Positions 1 through 7,453 of a stretch of DNA of 36,019 nt are shown here, piece after piece. The DNA comes from a virus: positions 1-36,019 of IMG/VR virus record IMGVR_UViG_3300022169_000001. One strand, written 5' to 3'. Position numbers and translations under genes: made by a program. The notes under the pieces are model-generated. The model saw nothing but the letters and a program-made list of their open reading frames with translations, made no database searches and was not told the origin of the DNA. Position 1 is the stretch's first letter. Every line of letters begins with the position of its first letter.

Positions 1-127
1 ACCCAAGCACACACTGGAGGTGGAGCATGGGAATATCTATCTTCAACGGGTACTGTAATGGCAGGGACTACAGGCTTAACATTATACATGGCAACCTTGA
101 GCGCAACAGCAGCAGCAGTAACAACTT
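1..127. repeat. 127-bp terminal direct repeat, left copy
   Basis: This stretch is identical, base for base, to 35893-36019. Joining the two copies restores one uninterrupted reading frame for a tail-fibre gene, so the contig is a closed circle of 35,892 unique bases. The length of 127 equals a common assembler k-mer size, which favours an assembly overlap over a true phage terminal repeat. Confidence 0.95.
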
Positions 128-555
128 CAACGGGTGATTACATAGAGTTTACTAATGTTCAAATTGAACTAGGCTCAGTAGCCACTGACTTTGAGCATCG
201 GAGCTACGGGGAAGAGTTAGCGTTGTGTCAGAGGTATTATCATCGGTCGGTATTTGCCTACGGTATGCCTGTTTCCTCTGGAGGTAGTGTAAATTCCTCT
301 ACGATAGCAGTTATTGCGGGTATGACTCACCCTGTAATAATGAGGGCATCTCCGACAGGTACATTTAGCCACGCTTCACATTTTGCCGTTAGACATCGGA
401 GTGTAGCCACTAACTGCACTGCTGTATCTCTTGACGCAGATGAAAGATCATCCTATTTTCAAGGAACTGTTGCCTCTGGTCTTACTGTTGGAGATGGTTG
501 TTACGCAAGGTCAGCGAGTGCTGATAGCTGGCTTGCTTTTGACGCAGAACTATAA
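1..555 (+). CDS. Tail fibre / receptor-binding protein, C-terminal part (gene continues from 35449 across the contig junction)
   Basis: Base 1 opens a codon, so this segment encodes the last 184 residues of a 332-residue protein that starts at 35449. It contains the motif IELGSVATDFEHRSYGEELALCQRYY split over about residues 40-65, here read as QIELGS, then FEHRSYGEEL, then CQRYY. That block is common at the end of a carbohydrate-binding-like domain in phage fibres and ahead of a variable tip. The first in-frame ATG in the segment (58) is internal and is not the true start. The role is presumably host surface recognition at the outer end of the fibre. The domain type is known from other fibres; the receptor is unknown. 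Confidence 0.85.
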   Translation, partial: TQAHTGGGAWEYLSSTGTVMAGTTGLTLYMATLSATAAAVTTSTGDYIEFTNVQIELGSVATDFEHRSYGEELALCQRYYHRSVFAYGMPVSSGGSVNSSTIAVIAGMTHPVIMRASPTGTFSHASHFAVRHRSVATNCTAVSLDADERSSYFQGTVASGLTVGDGCYARSASADSWLAFDAEL

Positions 556-567
556 CAGGAGAATAAC

Positions 568-888
568 ATGGAAAACAACACAGCATGGATTACTTCCTGC
601 AAACTTAACGAGTCTGGTTGGCAAGTCAATGGAAACATGTCAGTACCAAATGACCCTGCCAACCGAGACTGCGCTGATGTACTCGCATGGATAGCAGAGG
701 GTAACGTACCAGCACCTGAGTTCACTGATGTAGAGATTGCAGCTAATGCTCAAGCAGAGACTAACGCAACCAGCCAAGCCTATCTTGCATCAACCGATTG
801 GTACATCACTAGATTTTTAGAAACAGGTGTAGTAATACCTACGGATGTTACAACAGCAAGAGAAGCAGCAAGAGAAGCTATAGTTTAA
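568..888 (+). CDS. Small tail-fibre-associated protein (putative fibre assembly/chaperone)
   Basis: 106 residues, preceded by a clear AGGAGA ribosome-binding site at 557-562 and lying 12 bases after the fibre gene stop. The N-terminal half has a compact Trp-containing segment (W6, W19) and an Asn-Pro turn. The C-terminal half reads AYLASTDWYITRFLETG, then IPTDVTTAREAAREAI. This ending is typical of short proteins that follow fibre genes in tailed phages and that are usually called tail fibre assembly or chaperone proteins. The role is inferred from position and that ending; no catalytic motif is visible. Confidence 0.6.
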   Translation: MENNTAWITSCKLNESGWQVNGNMSVPNDPANRDCADVLAWIAEGNVPAPEFTDVEIAANAQAETNATSQAYLASTDWYITRFLETGVVIPTDVTTAREAAREAIV

Positions 889-900
889 CAGGAGAGTAAT

Positions 901-966
901 ATGTCATACGGAACTAAGTTAGTATCCCCACCTAAGAAGGGAAAGAAAAAGAAGACTAAAAAATAA
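901..966 (+). CDS. Very short lysine-rich protein (21 aa)
   Basis: A 21-codon frame starting ATG-TCA-TAC with a good AGGAGAG ribosome-binding site at 891-897. Its TAA stop overlaps the next gene's ATG in a TAATG junction at 964-968. Nine of the last ten residues are Lys, Gly or Thr (GKKKKTKK ending). Coupling on both sides argues that it is translated. Its function is unknown. Two more small basic proteins lie slightly downstream (1973 and 2262), so the group may bind nucleic acid or a polyanionic surface. That is speculation. Confidence 0.55.
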   Translation: MSYGTKLVSPPKKGKKKKTKK

Positions 967-1196
967 TGTATGCTCTTGTAGTAGCTACTATGCTCTCTGT
1001 AAGTACAGAACCTGCAATGCCTGTTATGGTATCTAGTTATTCAACTCTTAAGAGATGTAGATTAGAGTTACTAATAGTAGCTAAAGAGTTAGAGTATGCG
1101 TTAGTTACAAGTCCTCTTCTAGGCTATGCGGCTCAGAAAGAAACTGAGGATAAAACTACGATAGCATTCTGTGTAAAAAACATTGAGAGTATATAA
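966..1196 (+). CDS. Putative exported small protein, function unknown
   Basis: 76 residues, translationally coupled (TAATG) to both neighbours. The first 25 residues are hydrophobic (MYALVVATMLSV, then PAMPVMV) and resemble a signal peptide or signal anchor. Two cysteines follow, near residues 31 and 69, which could form a disulphide outside the cytoplasm. Its place just upstream of membrane proteins and a holin suggests a lysis-associated product such as a spanin-like or accessory protein. There is no recognisable lipobox, so that assignment stays open. Confidence 0.6.
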   Translation: MYALVVATMLSVSTEPAMPVMVSSYSTLKRCRLELLIVAKELEYALVTSPLLGYAAQKETEDKTTIAFCVKNIESI

Positions 1197-1378
1197 TGAA
1201 CTCTAGTCCTTTAGAGATATACCCAGTTCATGTATCACCTACTCTTGCTCCTGTGGGACAGGGTTTACTTATTGAACCATCTGTCAACAAGGTTAAAGCT
1301 GAGTACCTAGTAGTTCAACCATCAAGAGAACCATACGGGATTCCCGTAGAGTATACAAAGAGGGTATGGGTATGTTAG
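1196..1378 (+). CDS. Hypothetical protein, 60 aa
   Basis: This frame starts inside a TAATG junction with the preceding gene and ends 4-13 bases into the following gene, depending on that gene's start. It is mostly beta-prone sequence with a C-terminal YTKRVWVC ending and no membrane segment. I do not recognise a family. Tight coupling on both sides is the main support for it being a gene. Confidence 0.55.
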   Translation: MNSSPLEIYPVHVSPTLAPVGQGLLIEPSVNKVKAEYLVVQPSREPYGIPVEYTKRVWVC

Positions 1379-1794
1379 CAGAACTGGCTATTGCGAATGC
1401 TGCCTTTGCAGTTATCAAGCAAACATTATCCAATGGTAAGGAGATTGCTGATGCTGGATCTGCTGTAACTAAATACTTTAGTGCAAGTCAATCTATACAA
1501 CAGAAAGCTGCTATTGGTACTGGTGATGTACTAGGTGCATACCAAGCAAAGCAAGCTATAGAGAGGCAGGAGAAAGAACTAGAATGGATGCTCAACAAGC
1601 AGTCTATTCAAGGATACTATAAGTATTGTCAGTTTAGAGATGAGTTTCATAATAAACAAAAAGCAGATGTTAAGAAACAAAAAGCACAGGCCAAGGAAGT
1701 TAAAGAGACTTTGGTATTAGCAGGTCAGGTTGTAGGAATCCTTGTAACTATCCTAGCTGCTTTCTTTGGCGTAGTTATGTACATCAAATATTAA
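1372..1794 (+). CDS. Membrane-anchored coiled-coil protein in the lysis-like cassette
   Basis: Two ATGs are possible, 1366 and 1372. The GAGGG ribosome-binding site at 1360-1364 is only 1 base from the first and 7 from the second, so 1372 is chosen (140 aa). Residues 1-40 are alanine-rich helix. Residues 60-115 are a charged coiled coil, with IERQEKELEW and KQKADVKKQKAQAKEVKE. A single transmembrane helix (about residues 116-137, LAGQVVGILVTILAAFF) ends with a short MYIKY tail. A cytoplasmic coiled coil with a C-terminal anchor could fit a lysis accessory or virion protein. The function is not established. Confidence 0.65.
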   Translation: MLAELAIANAAFAVIKQTLSNGKEIADAGSAVTKYFSASQSIQQKAAIGTGDVLGAYQAKQAIERQEKELEWMLNKQSIQGYYKYCQFRDEFHNKQKADVKKQKAQAKEVKETLVLAGQVVGILVTILAAFFGVVMYIKY

Positions 1795-1796
1795 AT

Positions 1797-1973
1797 ATGA
1801 GTGATACTAAATTGACAGAATCAGAGAAAGAAGAGATAGCTGAGTTGGCTGCACAGAAAGCATATGATCGTTTCTACCTTGCAGTGGGTAAGTCGGTTGT
1901 TAAGAAGTTAATGTGGATTATAGGGGCAAGTGCATTCGCTTGTTGGTTATACTTTCAAGAGGGTACATTCTAA
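1797..1973 (+). CDS. Small single-span membrane protein (58 aa)
   Basis: A 58-codon frame that begins 2 bases after the preceding stop and ends in a TAATG junction with the next gene. The N-terminal 30 residues are a charged helix (SEKEEIAELAAQKAYDRF). A transmembrane segment follows at about 38-53 (LMWIIGASAFACWLYF) and a short acidic tail ends in EGTF. The architecture of soluble helix plus C-terminal membrane helix resembles the gene just upstream. It may be a second lysis-accessory protein. No family was recognised with certainty. Confidence 0.65.
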   Translation: MSDTKLTESEKEEIAELAAQKAYDRFYLAVGKSVVKKLMWIIGASAFACWLYFQEGTF

Positions 1974-2254
1974 TGCCAGACGCTAAACTAACTAAGCTAG
2001 GTCTAACAGCCTACAACAAACCTAAGCGTACACCTAACCATCCTAAGAAGTCTCATGTGGTGGTAGCTAAAGAAGGTGGAGTAACTAAGACTATTCGCTT
2101 TGGTGAGCAAGGGGCTAGTACAGCAGGTAAGCCCAAGGCTGGTGAGAGTGATAAGATGAAAGCCAAGCGTAAGTCATTCAAGGCTAGGCATGGTAAGAAC
2201 ATTGCTAAGGGTAAAATGTCTGCGGCATATTGGGCTAATAGGGAAAAATGGTGA
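1973..2254 (+). CDS. Small basic conserved phage protein
   Basis: 93 residues from the ATG at 1973, which overlaps the upstream TAA. An earlier in-frame ATG at 1913 would overlap the upstream gene by 61 bases and is rejected. The protein is rich in Lys and Arg and has the pattern MPDAKLTKLGLTAYNKPKRT, then HVVVAKEGG, KTIRFGEQG and KARHGKNIAKGKMSAAYWAN. I recognise this as a conserved protein of T7-like marine podoviruses with no experimental function. The Arg/Lys-rich C-terminus and small size allow a nucleic-acid or packaging role, but this is not shown. Confidence 0.75.
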   Translation: MPDAKLTKLGLTAYNKPKRTPNHPKKSHVVVAKEGGVTKTIRFGEQGASTAGKPKAGESDKMKAKRKSFKARHGKNIAKGKMSAAYWANREKW

Positions 2255-2261
2255 GGTTATT

Positions 2262-2396
2262 ATGAAAGGTGTTAAACATTACTTACCAAATGGTAAGGAG
2301 TATACAGGCAAGACTCACAAGACTAATGGTAAACTTATGACGGGTGCAAAGCATACTGCCTCTAGTAAGAATCTAACTCATAAGAAGAAGAAGTAA
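2262..2396 (+). CDS. Short basic protein (44 aa) ending in KKKK
   Basis: The start at 2262 has TGAGG 5 bases upstream. A longer frame opening at 2190 would overlap the preceding gene by 65 bases and is rejected. The sequence is Lys, His, Thr and Gly rich (KHYLPNGKEYTGKTHKTNGK) and ends in a lysine run. The stop overlaps the holin ATG in a TAATG junction. The YLPNGKEYTG motif recurs in small phage proteins of unknown role. Together with the genes at 901 and 1973 it forms a set of small basic proteins around the lysis cassette. Confidence 0.6.
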   Translation: MKGVKHYLPNGKEYTGKTHKTNGKLMTGAKHTASSKNLTHKKKK

Positions 2397-2830
2397 TGTT
2401 TGGTATGCCGATAGAAGTTATCACATTGCTGTTAAGCGTCCTAGGAGGCGCTGTAATGAAGATGTGGGCGCAGGCACAGAAGGATAAGGCTGACCAGCAA
2501 AAGATGCTCATGCAGCAATTCTCGGCCTCTGAGGACAGTGTAGCAGCAGCACGTAGCTACGATACTCCTAATGCACAATGGATCAGGAGATTCCTAGTGG
2601 TGTCCTTTATGGGCATGGCAATGTTTATTCTTATTGCTCCTATCTTAAACCTACCAACAGTAGTACCAGTAGAGGTAACAAGTGGATTTAAACTTTTATT
2701 CTTTGACTTCACTTCAACAGTAACAGAGTGGAGAACACTAGAGGGTATGGTTACTCCTGAGTGGCTACCTCATGCAATCATGTCAGTTGTTGGTATGTAC
2801 TTTGGTCAATCAATTGTAGCAAGAAAATAA
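2396..2830 (+). CDS. Holin, three-transmembrane GTA-type
   Basis: 144 residues with three hydrophobic segments at about 5-22 (PIEVITLLLSVLGGAV), 66-86 (FLVVSFMGMAMFILIAPIL) and 127-141 (AIMSVVGMYFGQSIVA). They are separated by a charged linker that carries QAQKDKADQQKML. The N-terminal MFG.PIEVITLL, the central R-rich segment before TM2 and the C-terminal MYFGQS match the holin family described from gene transfer agents (GTA_holin_3TM). The predicted role is to form inner-membrane lesions that release the endolysin. The endolysin itself is far away at 23525. A promoter begins 5 bases after the stop. Confidence 0.75.
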   Translation: MFGMPIEVITLLLSVLGGAVMKMWAQAQKDKADQQKMLMQQFSASEDSVAAARSYDTPNAQWIRRFLVVSFMGMAMFILIAPILNLPTVVPVEVTSGFKLLFFDFTSTVTEWRTLEGMVTPEWLPHAIMSVVGMYFGQSIVARK

Positions 2831-2835
2831 ACCTC

Positions 2836-2864
2836 TTGACTTTTAAACAGAAATATGGTATAAT
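2836..2864 (+). promoter_or_regulatory. Sigma70-type promoter P-tail
   Basis: The -35 box TTGACT (2836-2841), a 17-bp spacer and a perfect -10 box TATAAT (2859-2864) lie between the holin and tail tube A genes. The sequence CTCTTGACTTT and the CC after the -10 recur in the promoters at 22972 and 27693. The -10 ends only 3 bases before the ATG at 2868, so the normal start point of transcription would fall inside the gene. Confidence 0.8.
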
Positions 2865-2867
2865 CCT

Positions 2868-3515
2868 ATGAATTACTTAGCAGCAATCAACTCAGTTCTT
2901 GTACGTCTACGAGAACGACAAGTAGAATCTATTAATGAGAATGAATATTCATCTCTTATAGCTACTCTTATCAATGATTCAATTCAAGAAGTAGAACAAG
3001 CATGGGACTGGTCTGCCTTACGTCAGAGTCTAACTGTTACCACTTCTAATGGTATTTTTAATTATGAACTGAATGGTTCTCAGAACAGCATCAAGGTTCT
3101 AGGGGTTGTTAACGCAACAACTCAAAGTGATGTTGATTACCAGACTGCAAATTGGTTTAATGATAGATACCTCACTCCATCTCCAGCCACTGGTTCTCCT
3201 AGTTACTACTCTTTCAATGGTGTAGGTACTGATGGTGATACTCTTATTGATCTATACCCTAAGCCTGATGGTGTGTACACAGTTAGGTTTAATGTTGTTC
3301 AAAGATCAGAAGACCTTACAGCAGAGTCAGACAGAATACTTTGTCCGCATCGTCCTATCGTTCTGTTAGCCTATGCTAAGGCTGTAGAAGAGAGGGGTGA
3401 AGATAATGGACAGACAGGTAACTCTGCATACATGGCAGCTAACAACTCATTATCTAACGCAATAGCATTAGATGCGTCAAAGCATCCAGAAGAGACTATA
3501 TGGTATAATGTATGA
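2868..3515 (+). CDS. Tail tubular protein A (T7 gp11-like, adaptor)
   Basis: 215 residues, close to the family's usual 190-220. The N-terminal helix pattern LAAINSVLVRLRERQVESIN and the segment INDSIQEVEQAWDWSALRQ are typical of the gp11-like adaptor that joins portal to nozzle. The C-terminal half has P.ARPIVLLAYAKA-like features (HRPIVLLAYAKAVEERGEDN). The protein forms a dodecameric ring below the portal in the T7 family. There is no Shine-Dalgarno sequence before the ATG; the -10 box of a promoter sits there. The stop overlaps the next gene by 4 bases (ATGA). Confidence 0.9.
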   Translation: MNYLAAINSVLVRLRERQVESINENEYSSLIATLINDSIQEVEQAWDWSALRQSLTVTTSNGIFNYELNGSQNSIKVLGVVNATTQSDVDYQTANWFNDRYLTPSPATGSPSYYSFNGVGTDGDTLIDLYPKPDGVYTVRFNVVQRSEDLTAESDRILCPHRPIVLLAYAKAVEERGEDNGQTGNSAYMAANNSLSNAIALDASKHPEETIWYNV

Positions 3516-5017
3516 AACAATTAGTTAGTTCTTCCATTGCAGCCCCTGGATTTTATGGGTTAAACACTCAGGAAAGTAGCATTACTTTAGCGAGTGGATA
3601 CGCATTACAAGCAGACAACTGCGTTATAGACTCTGAGGGTAGACTAGGTGCTAGAGAGGGGTATGTATATCAGACTACTTCTGGTGGCACCTCTTCTTCT
3701 ATTGTAGGTATGCACGACTATGTAGGTTCTACTGGACACCTTGGGTATATTACTTGGGGCAATGGTAAAATCTATCGAGGTCTTGGTACACTCACTGCTA
3801 TATCTACAGGACATGGTACTGATAATGATTGGCAAGCTGCTTCACTAGGAGGGTTTGTATACCTAGCACAAGCTGGTAAGGCTATGCTCAGAGTAGACTC
3901 TAACTTTGCAGTGACAACTCATGCAACAACATCCGCTAACCATCAGTTCTCTTTTGTAACTTCTGCCTATGGTAGGTTATGGGCTGGTGGTACAGCGACA
4001 GATAAGTATACATTGTATGGATCTGATTTACTTACTGGTGCTTTTCATGGAGGATCATTCCTAACCTTAGACCTAAGAAAAGTATGGACTAATGGTGGTG
4101 ATGAGATTGTCAGTGTTGCTGGATTTAACGGACGCATCATTGTATTCTGTAAACGATGTATTGTAATCCTTGGTGATAATAATAACTCAGATTTAACTAT
4201 CGCTGCTACTGAGTTAAATGTAATAGAGATACTAGAGAATGTAGGATGTGTGTCTAAGAAGTCCATACAGGCCGTAGGAGACGACATCTACTTCCTAGCT
4301 AACTCAGGGTTAAGGTCTTTGAATCGTGTCATACAAGAGAAATCTAACCCCTTAGCAGACCTGTCTATTAATATACGTGATGATCTAGTAAAGATTATTA
4401 ATACATACTCTACTGAAAATGTAACTTCAATCTACTCAGCATCTAATGCTTTCTACTTATTACTATTCCCCAGTTCTAAACTTATCTATTGTTTTGATAC
4501 TAGAGGAAGACTAGAGAATGGTGGGCTACGAGTAACTAAATGGGTGGACTCTGACATACTTAGTGGTCTGTCTGCTTTTGATGGTACTCTTTACCTCGGG
4601 CTTGTTAATGGAATAGCTAAGTATAGTGGGTTCCAAGACAATGGAACATCTTACTACTTAGCCTACAGTACAAACTACTTTGACTTTGATCAGCCTACAG
4701 TTAATAAAATATTAAAGATTGTAGGTGTAACTGTTATAGGTGGTAGTGGTCAGAATTTTGTTGTTAAGGTAGGTACTGATTACACTGATCAGCCTCGCTC
4801 TTACAATAGAACAGTAAAGCAAAGTTCTGTATCTGAGTATGATGTTGCTGAGTATAACATTGCAGAGTTTACAGGTGGTGGTTTAACAGATCGTATTAAG
4901 GTTGCAGTAGGTGGTCATGGCAGTGTAATTCAATTAGGTTTTGAGGCTTACATTAATGGTGATCAATTATCAATTCAAAAGTTTGACGTTTATGTTAAAC
5001 AAGGTAGAACTAACTAA
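3512..5017 (+). CDS. Tail tubular protein B (T7 gp12-like nozzle)
   Basis: 501 residues, overlapping tail tube A by 4 bases. The opening (SSSIAAPGFYGLNTQES, then YALQADNCVIDSEGRLGAREGY) and the beta-propeller-like repeats of short strands are those of gp12-type nozzle proteins. It is shorter than T7 gp12 (about 790 aa), as in several marine podoviruses. It would form the hexameric tip of the tail tube. The C-terminal segment has YNIAEFTGGGLTDRIKVAVG and an ending DVYVKQGRTN consistent with the family's final beta domain. The stop overlaps the next ATG (TAATG). Confidence 0.88.
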   Translation: MKQLVSSSIAAPGFYGLNTQESSITLASGYALQADNCVIDSEGRLGAREGYVYQTTSGGTSSSIVGMHDYVGSTGHLGYITWGNGKIYRGLGTLTAISTGHGTDNDWQAASLGGFVYLAQAGKAMLRVDSNFAVTTHATTSANHQFSFVTSAYGRLWAGGTATDKYTLYGSDLLTGAFHGGSFLTLDLRKVWTNGGDEIVSVAGFNGRIIVFCKRCIVILGDNNNSDLTIAATELNVIEILENVGCVSKKSIQAVGDDIYFLANSGLRSLNRVIQEKSNPLADLSINIRDDLVKIINTYSTENVTSIYSASNAFYLLLFPSSKLIYCFDTRGRLENGGLRVTKWVDSDILSGLSAFDGTLYLGLVNGIAKYSGFQDNGTSYYLAYSTNYFDFDQPTVNKILKIVGVTVIGGSGQNFVVKVGTDYTDQPRSYNRTVKQSSVSEYDVAEYNIAEFTGGGLTDRIKVAVGGHGSVIQLGFEAYINGDQLSIQKFDVYVKQGRTN

Positions 5018-5658
5018 TGAGTAATTATACGAAGTCAACTAACTTTGCTGTTAAGGATGGCCTCAGTGCAGGTACAGCAGCTAAACGAGTACGTGGTACA
5101 GAAATAGACGATGAGTACAATGCTATCGCTGTGGCTGTAGCTACTAAAGCTAATACAAACAACGCAGCATTAACAGGTACGCCTACTGCTCCAACTCCAG
5201 CTACTGCAACTAACAGTACACAGTTAGCCACAACAGCTTATGTTAAAGCTAATGCTCCTACAGCAGCACAAGTCAATGCACACGCATATCCTGTAGGTTC
5301 TGTATACACATCAGTAGTAGCTACTAACCCTGCTACCTTGCTTGGTGTGGGTGTATGGACAGCCTTTGGTGCTGGTAAAGTAATGCTTGGTGCTGGTGGT
5401 GGGTATACTGCTGGTGATACTGGTGGTGCAACAACTGACTCACATGCTTTAACGACAGCAGAAATACCAGCGCACAGCCACTCCATCACTCAACGAGGTA
5501 TTCAAGGATCGACTTATGATTTTCAAGAGGCTATCACAGGACAGAGTGGAGGCACAACCATTACAATTAATACAGCTAACACAGGCGGTGGTGGATTGCA
5601 TACGCATGACATCATGCAACCATACATCGTAGTATACATTTGGAAGAGGGCATCATAA
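5017..5658 (+). CDS. Tail collar-type structural protein
   Basis: 213 residues. The N-terminus (TKSTNFAVKDGLSAG, then RGTEIDDEYNAI) is a virion-attachment segment common after gp12-like genes in marine podoviruses. An Ala/Thr-rich repeat (residues 45-85: TNNAALTGTPTAPTP) follows. The C-terminal domain starts YPVGSVYTSVVATNPATLLG and ends with His-rich HSHS and HTHDIMQPYIVVYIWKR, the metal-binding collar fold of short tail fibre tips. It is probably a trimeric spike or fibre-like tip. Start and stop are both in TAATG overlaps. Confidence 0.8.
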   Translation: MSNYTKSTNFAVKDGLSAGTAAKRVRGTEIDDEYNAIAVAVATKANTNNAALTGTPTAPTPATATNSTQLATTAYVKANAPTAAQVNAHAYPVGSVYTSVVATNPATLLGVGVWTAFGAGKVMLGAGGGYTAGDTGGATTDSHALTTAEIPAHSHSITQRGIQGSTYDFQEAITGQSGGTTITINTANTGGGGLHTHDIMQPYIVVYIWKRAS

Positions 5659-6635
5659 TGTTTCCATTAATATCAGCAGGATTAGGATTATTAGGCAGTT
5701 ACCAAGCGCAGCGTAAGCTAGGTGAAGCCCAAGACTCTATGCGTCAGGCAGGAGATAAAGCATTCAAAGAAGGACAGTATAAACCATATGGTATAACCTC
5801 TGGTTCAGGTACTGCTTCTTTTAATGATGGACAAGCATCCTTTGATATGGATCCTCGTTATCGAGCGCAACAAGAACAGATGTTTGGTCTAGGTACTTCT
5901 GCTCTTAATAGGGCTGGTGGTAGCTATGATGATCTAGCAACACAGATGTATAATAGACAGCGTAATATAGGTGCTGGTGTTAGAGAAGGTGAGGCACAGC
6001 GTCTAGGTGAGAGTATGTTTGGCTCAGGTACTAGCGGATTACGTGTGAGTGGTGAGGCTCTAGGTGCAGGTAGTGGCTCAGGTATGTTAAGTCCAGATGG
6101 TTATGGGTTTGCTCAAGCCTTTGCACAACAAGATGCTGTAGATCGTAACAACGCATTTGTTCAAGCACAGCAACAAAGGGCTGCTGACATTGCTATGGGT
6201 ACAGGTATGTTCAGCCAAGGTCAGGCTATGGATGATAATGCTCTGGCTATGATTGGTGCTGGTGGTCAGTTAGGCGCACAACAATCCGCAGCTAACAATG
6301 CAGCTATGGGTAACTACATGAGTGGTTATGGTAAGGCTGCTGACTTTACAGCACGTAGAGGTCAGTCTATTGCTGGTGGTTTAACTGGTCTAGGTAGTTC
6401 TCTAGGTAGTTTCAGTGGCCTAGGTGGAGGTGGAATGTCAAGAGGTGGTTCTTCCAATGTTATGGGAGTAAATAATAGTTATAGTCCTTACTCTATGATG
6501 CCATCAAGTAGGAATATTTCTAACTACCAGAACGCTTCTTTTGGTGAGGCTGGTCGCATGTCTCCACAAACTATGTATCCGTATCCTACATCAGCTTCTA
6601 GGTTTAATCGTAATCAATTCTTCAGTCCACGTTAG
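5658..6635 (+). CDS. Internal virion / structural protein, Gly-rich
   Basis: The start at 5658 (MFPLISAGLGLLGSYQAQ) is in a TAATG junction; an earlier start at 5640 lies inside the upstream gene. 325 residues. The N-terminal hydrophobic helix is followed by a Gln- and Ala-rich region (residues 60-210) and then a Gly/Ser/Met-rich tail (GLTGLGSSLGSFSGLGGGG). The location between tail tube and the large ejection protein matches T7 gp14-like internal virion proteins that insert into the membrane during DNA ejection. The family assignment rests on position and the N-terminal helix. Confidence 0.7.
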   Translation: MFPLISAGLGLLGSYQAQRKLGEAQDSMRQAGDKAFKEGQYKPYGITSGSGTASFNDGQASFDMDPRYRAQQEQMFGLGTSALNRAGGSYDDLATQMYNRQRNIGAGVREGEAQRLGESMFGSGTSGLRVSGEALGAGSGSGMLSPDGYGFAQAFAQQDAVDRNNAFVQAQQQRAADIAMGTGMFSQGQAMDDNALAMIGAGGQLGAQQSAANNAAMGNYMSGYGKAADFTARRGQSIAGGLTGLGSSLGSFSGLGGGGMSRGGSSNVMGVNNSYSPYSMMPSSRNISNYQNASFGEAGRMSPQTMYPYPTSASRFNRNQFFSPR

Positions 6636-6644
6636 GAGGCAATC

Positions 6645-7442
6645 ATGGCTAGTGATGTAATGAGTTTATTTGGTATGGATCCTAATGTGATCCAACAGAA
6701 TCGTGTTCAGCAGGGTGTTGATAACGCAAGTAGGATGAGTGCTGATTTTGCTATTGGTGCTGCTGGTGGACAATTAGCAGGTGCTGGTATTAACTCAGCC
6801 TTTGGTTTACAGACACCTGACATGGCACAGGCTGCTAGTGTACAGGCAGGATTACAAGGACAGAATCTAAACACTGTTGCTGGCTTACGTGCGGCTGCTC
6901 AACAACTAATGATGAATGGTGATTACCCACAGGCTATGGCATTACATGCACAGGCTAGGGACATGGAGGCTTTAGAGAATAAAGCACCAAGCGTATCAAG
7001 TCAGAAGACTTACATGACACCAGATGGTAGAGAATTAGTGGGCTATGTAGTGGATGGTGTTCCTTCCTATCGTGAAAACAACGCATGGATTCCTCTACCT
7101 GATGGGTCTACAATAAAAGATACTAGTGCGCCTAGACCTTTCAATATAACTCAAGGTAACATTGATTCTGCTCTTTTACAGATGGATAAGATTGGTATTA
7201 ACATGAGTACGTCAGATAAAAACTCTGCTGCTCGTTGGATTGCTAATCGTAAGGAAACATTAGAACGCTCCAACAATATGGATCCTAATACAGCATTGGT
7301 AGAGGCAACGAATGAGGCAAACGCTTATGTAGAAGAGGGTTGGCTCTGGTTTAATGATAGTTGGAATCCTCCTACTGCTGCTCCTGCTGCTGGTACGCCT
7401 ATAGCCGTAAATCAAAACGCATTAAAATATTTACCTAAGTAG
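6645..7442 (+). CDS. Internal virion protein (ejection protein), mid-sized
   Basis: 265 residues with an AGGAGG-type ribosome-binding site (TTAGGAGGCAATC) just before the ATG, overlapping the stop of the preceding gene. The N-terminus has SLFGMDPNVIQQ, then an Ala/Gly-rich helix region GAAGGQLAGAGINSAFGL. Residues 75-110 are a TPR-like or repeated Ala-rich helix (AAQQLMMNGDYPQAMALHAQA). The C-terminal half looks globular with several Trp. It sits second of three consecutive genes in the position of T7 gp14-15-16. No enzymatic motif was found. Confidence 0.65.
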   Translation: MASDVMSLFGMDPNVIQQNRVQQGVDNASRMSADFAIGAAGGQLAGAGINSAFGLQTPDMAQAASVQAGLQGQNLNTVAGLRAAAQQLMMNGDYPQAMALHAQARDMEALENKAPSVSSQKTYMTPDGRELVGYVVDGVPSYRENNAWIPLPDGSTIKDTSAPRPFNITQGNIDSALLQMDKIGINMSTSDKNSAARWIANRKETLERSNNMDPNTALVEATNEANAYVEEGWLWFNDSWNPPTAAPAAGTPIAVNQNALKYLPK

Positions 7443-7453
7443 AAGGTCTTATA

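Noticed and set aside
1-127. 127-bp end repeat read as a true packaging terminal repeat
   Set aside because: It lies within a fibre gene and has a length typical of assembler k-mers. A real terminal repeat would normally be intergenic, near the start of the early genes. Not fully excluded.
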